From assembly GCA_947652605.1 (NCBI GenBank), contig OX393582.1, positions 12,734,544 to 12,798,543 of the forward strand: a stretch of DNA of 64,000 nt, read 5' to 3'. Each line of letters starts with the position of its first letter. The first letter of the stretch is position 1. The notes beneath the pieces were generated by a model that was given only the letters and a program-made list of their open reading frames with translations, did not search any database and was not told the DNA's origin. This document shows positions 63,531-64,000 of this stretch, piece after piece. The DNA comes from Elmis aenea. Taxonomy: Eukaryota > Arthropoda > Insecta > Coleoptera > Elmidae. A program made the position numbers and the translations under genes.

Positions 63531-64000
63531 AATTTTTTAATTTGTGATTGAGGTTAAATACATTTCAATAGGAGGTAAATGTTTTCTTTTGTGTTTGCCA
63601 AAGCATAAAAGGTTTCATTTTCAAATCGAAGTATCACTTTTCAAAAATTTATGGGTAAACCATAAACAAAATGTTGTATCAACTGACAATTTGTTTTTGT
63701 CATAAATAAATTGTATTTATATATAAATTGAAGTCTATTAACATTTTTTTACGCGGGCACCTCCCCCCAAAACATGCATATTAACCAATCCCACCTCACC
63801 AGTTACGTGACAAAAAACTACCTCACCATTACGGGTCTATAAAAAATAACTTTACAACGAAAAAATTTGTCAAATAGATGTGCATTGCTATTTTTTTTTT
63901 CTGCGTCCGACCAAAAAATCGGTTGTTACCGATCAATTTTTTGACTGAAAAGACGTCTTTACTGGCCTAGGCCAGAAAGTAACAGTTTGCGATGGTAATA
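63531..64000. other. Unassigned window end
   Basis: Contains small hairpins (CAAAAAATCGGTTGTTACCGATCAATTTTTTG in two halves near 63912-63943; CTGGCCTAGGCCAG at 63962-63975) that may belong to an element continuing past the window. Confidence 0.3.

Noticed and set aside
1..64000. tRNA, rRNA or other structured RNA genes
   Set aside because: None recognised by eye; hairpins seen are parts of mobile elements. A covariance-model scan would be decisive.

Overview
This is an A+T-rich nuclear genome window from an insect. The anchor is a Shaw (Kv3-type) voltage-gated potassium channel gene that closely matches insect Shaw. The repeats are typical of arthropods: BEL/Pao, piggyBac, pogo, hAT, Tc1/mariner with an N-terminal DUF4817 domain, and Jockey/RTE-like LINEs. 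A TE-rich insect such as a beetle fits, but the order is inferred, not proven.

Only one host gene is evident. Shaw lies on the + strand in six coding exons (28022-28230, 28312-28429, 34135-34329, 37861-38610, 41838-42036, 59304-59470). The junction phases agree and give an uninterrupted 545-residue product. The last intron is 17.3 kb and is made largely of nested transposons. Upstream (1-27.9 kb) and downstream (59.6-64 kb) is essentially all repeat DNA.

Layout. 1-674: 3' end of a LINE. 1285-9283: a TTAA-flanked piggyBac element split by a BEL/Pao retrotransposon (1470-7783, 5-bp target duplication), whose 5' LTR carries a Helitron-like insertion. 13195-15319: palindromic element A, hosting piggyBac 2. 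15326-19909: a DNA transposon with a DUF7869-like transposase and a 6-bp CATGTG duplication, split by piggyBac 3, which has an intact 635-aa transposase. 20316-22826: a pogo element with a nested piggyBac MITE. 24014-25110: a decayed Tc1. 25932-27448: palindromic element B. 28022-59470: Shaw, with snap-back, hAT, LINE, Harbinger and pogo insertions in its introns. 61578-63522: another snap-back element and two nested hAT MITEs.

The dominant and most unusual theme is a family of long palindromic (snap-back) elements ending in TACAGGGTG...CACCCTGTA. At least ten lie in the window, 0.7 to 2.3 kb long and mostly perfect inverted halves around a short loop. Three of them retain coding remnants (a DUF4817-type helix-turn-helix, and FQQDGA...[11 protein letters not shown] motifs) that identify their source as one Tc1/mariner-like transposase family. 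Several lie in Shaw introns, where the pre-mRNA could fold into kilobase hairpins. Boundaries, TSDs and identities were read by eye; no alignments or database searches were run.
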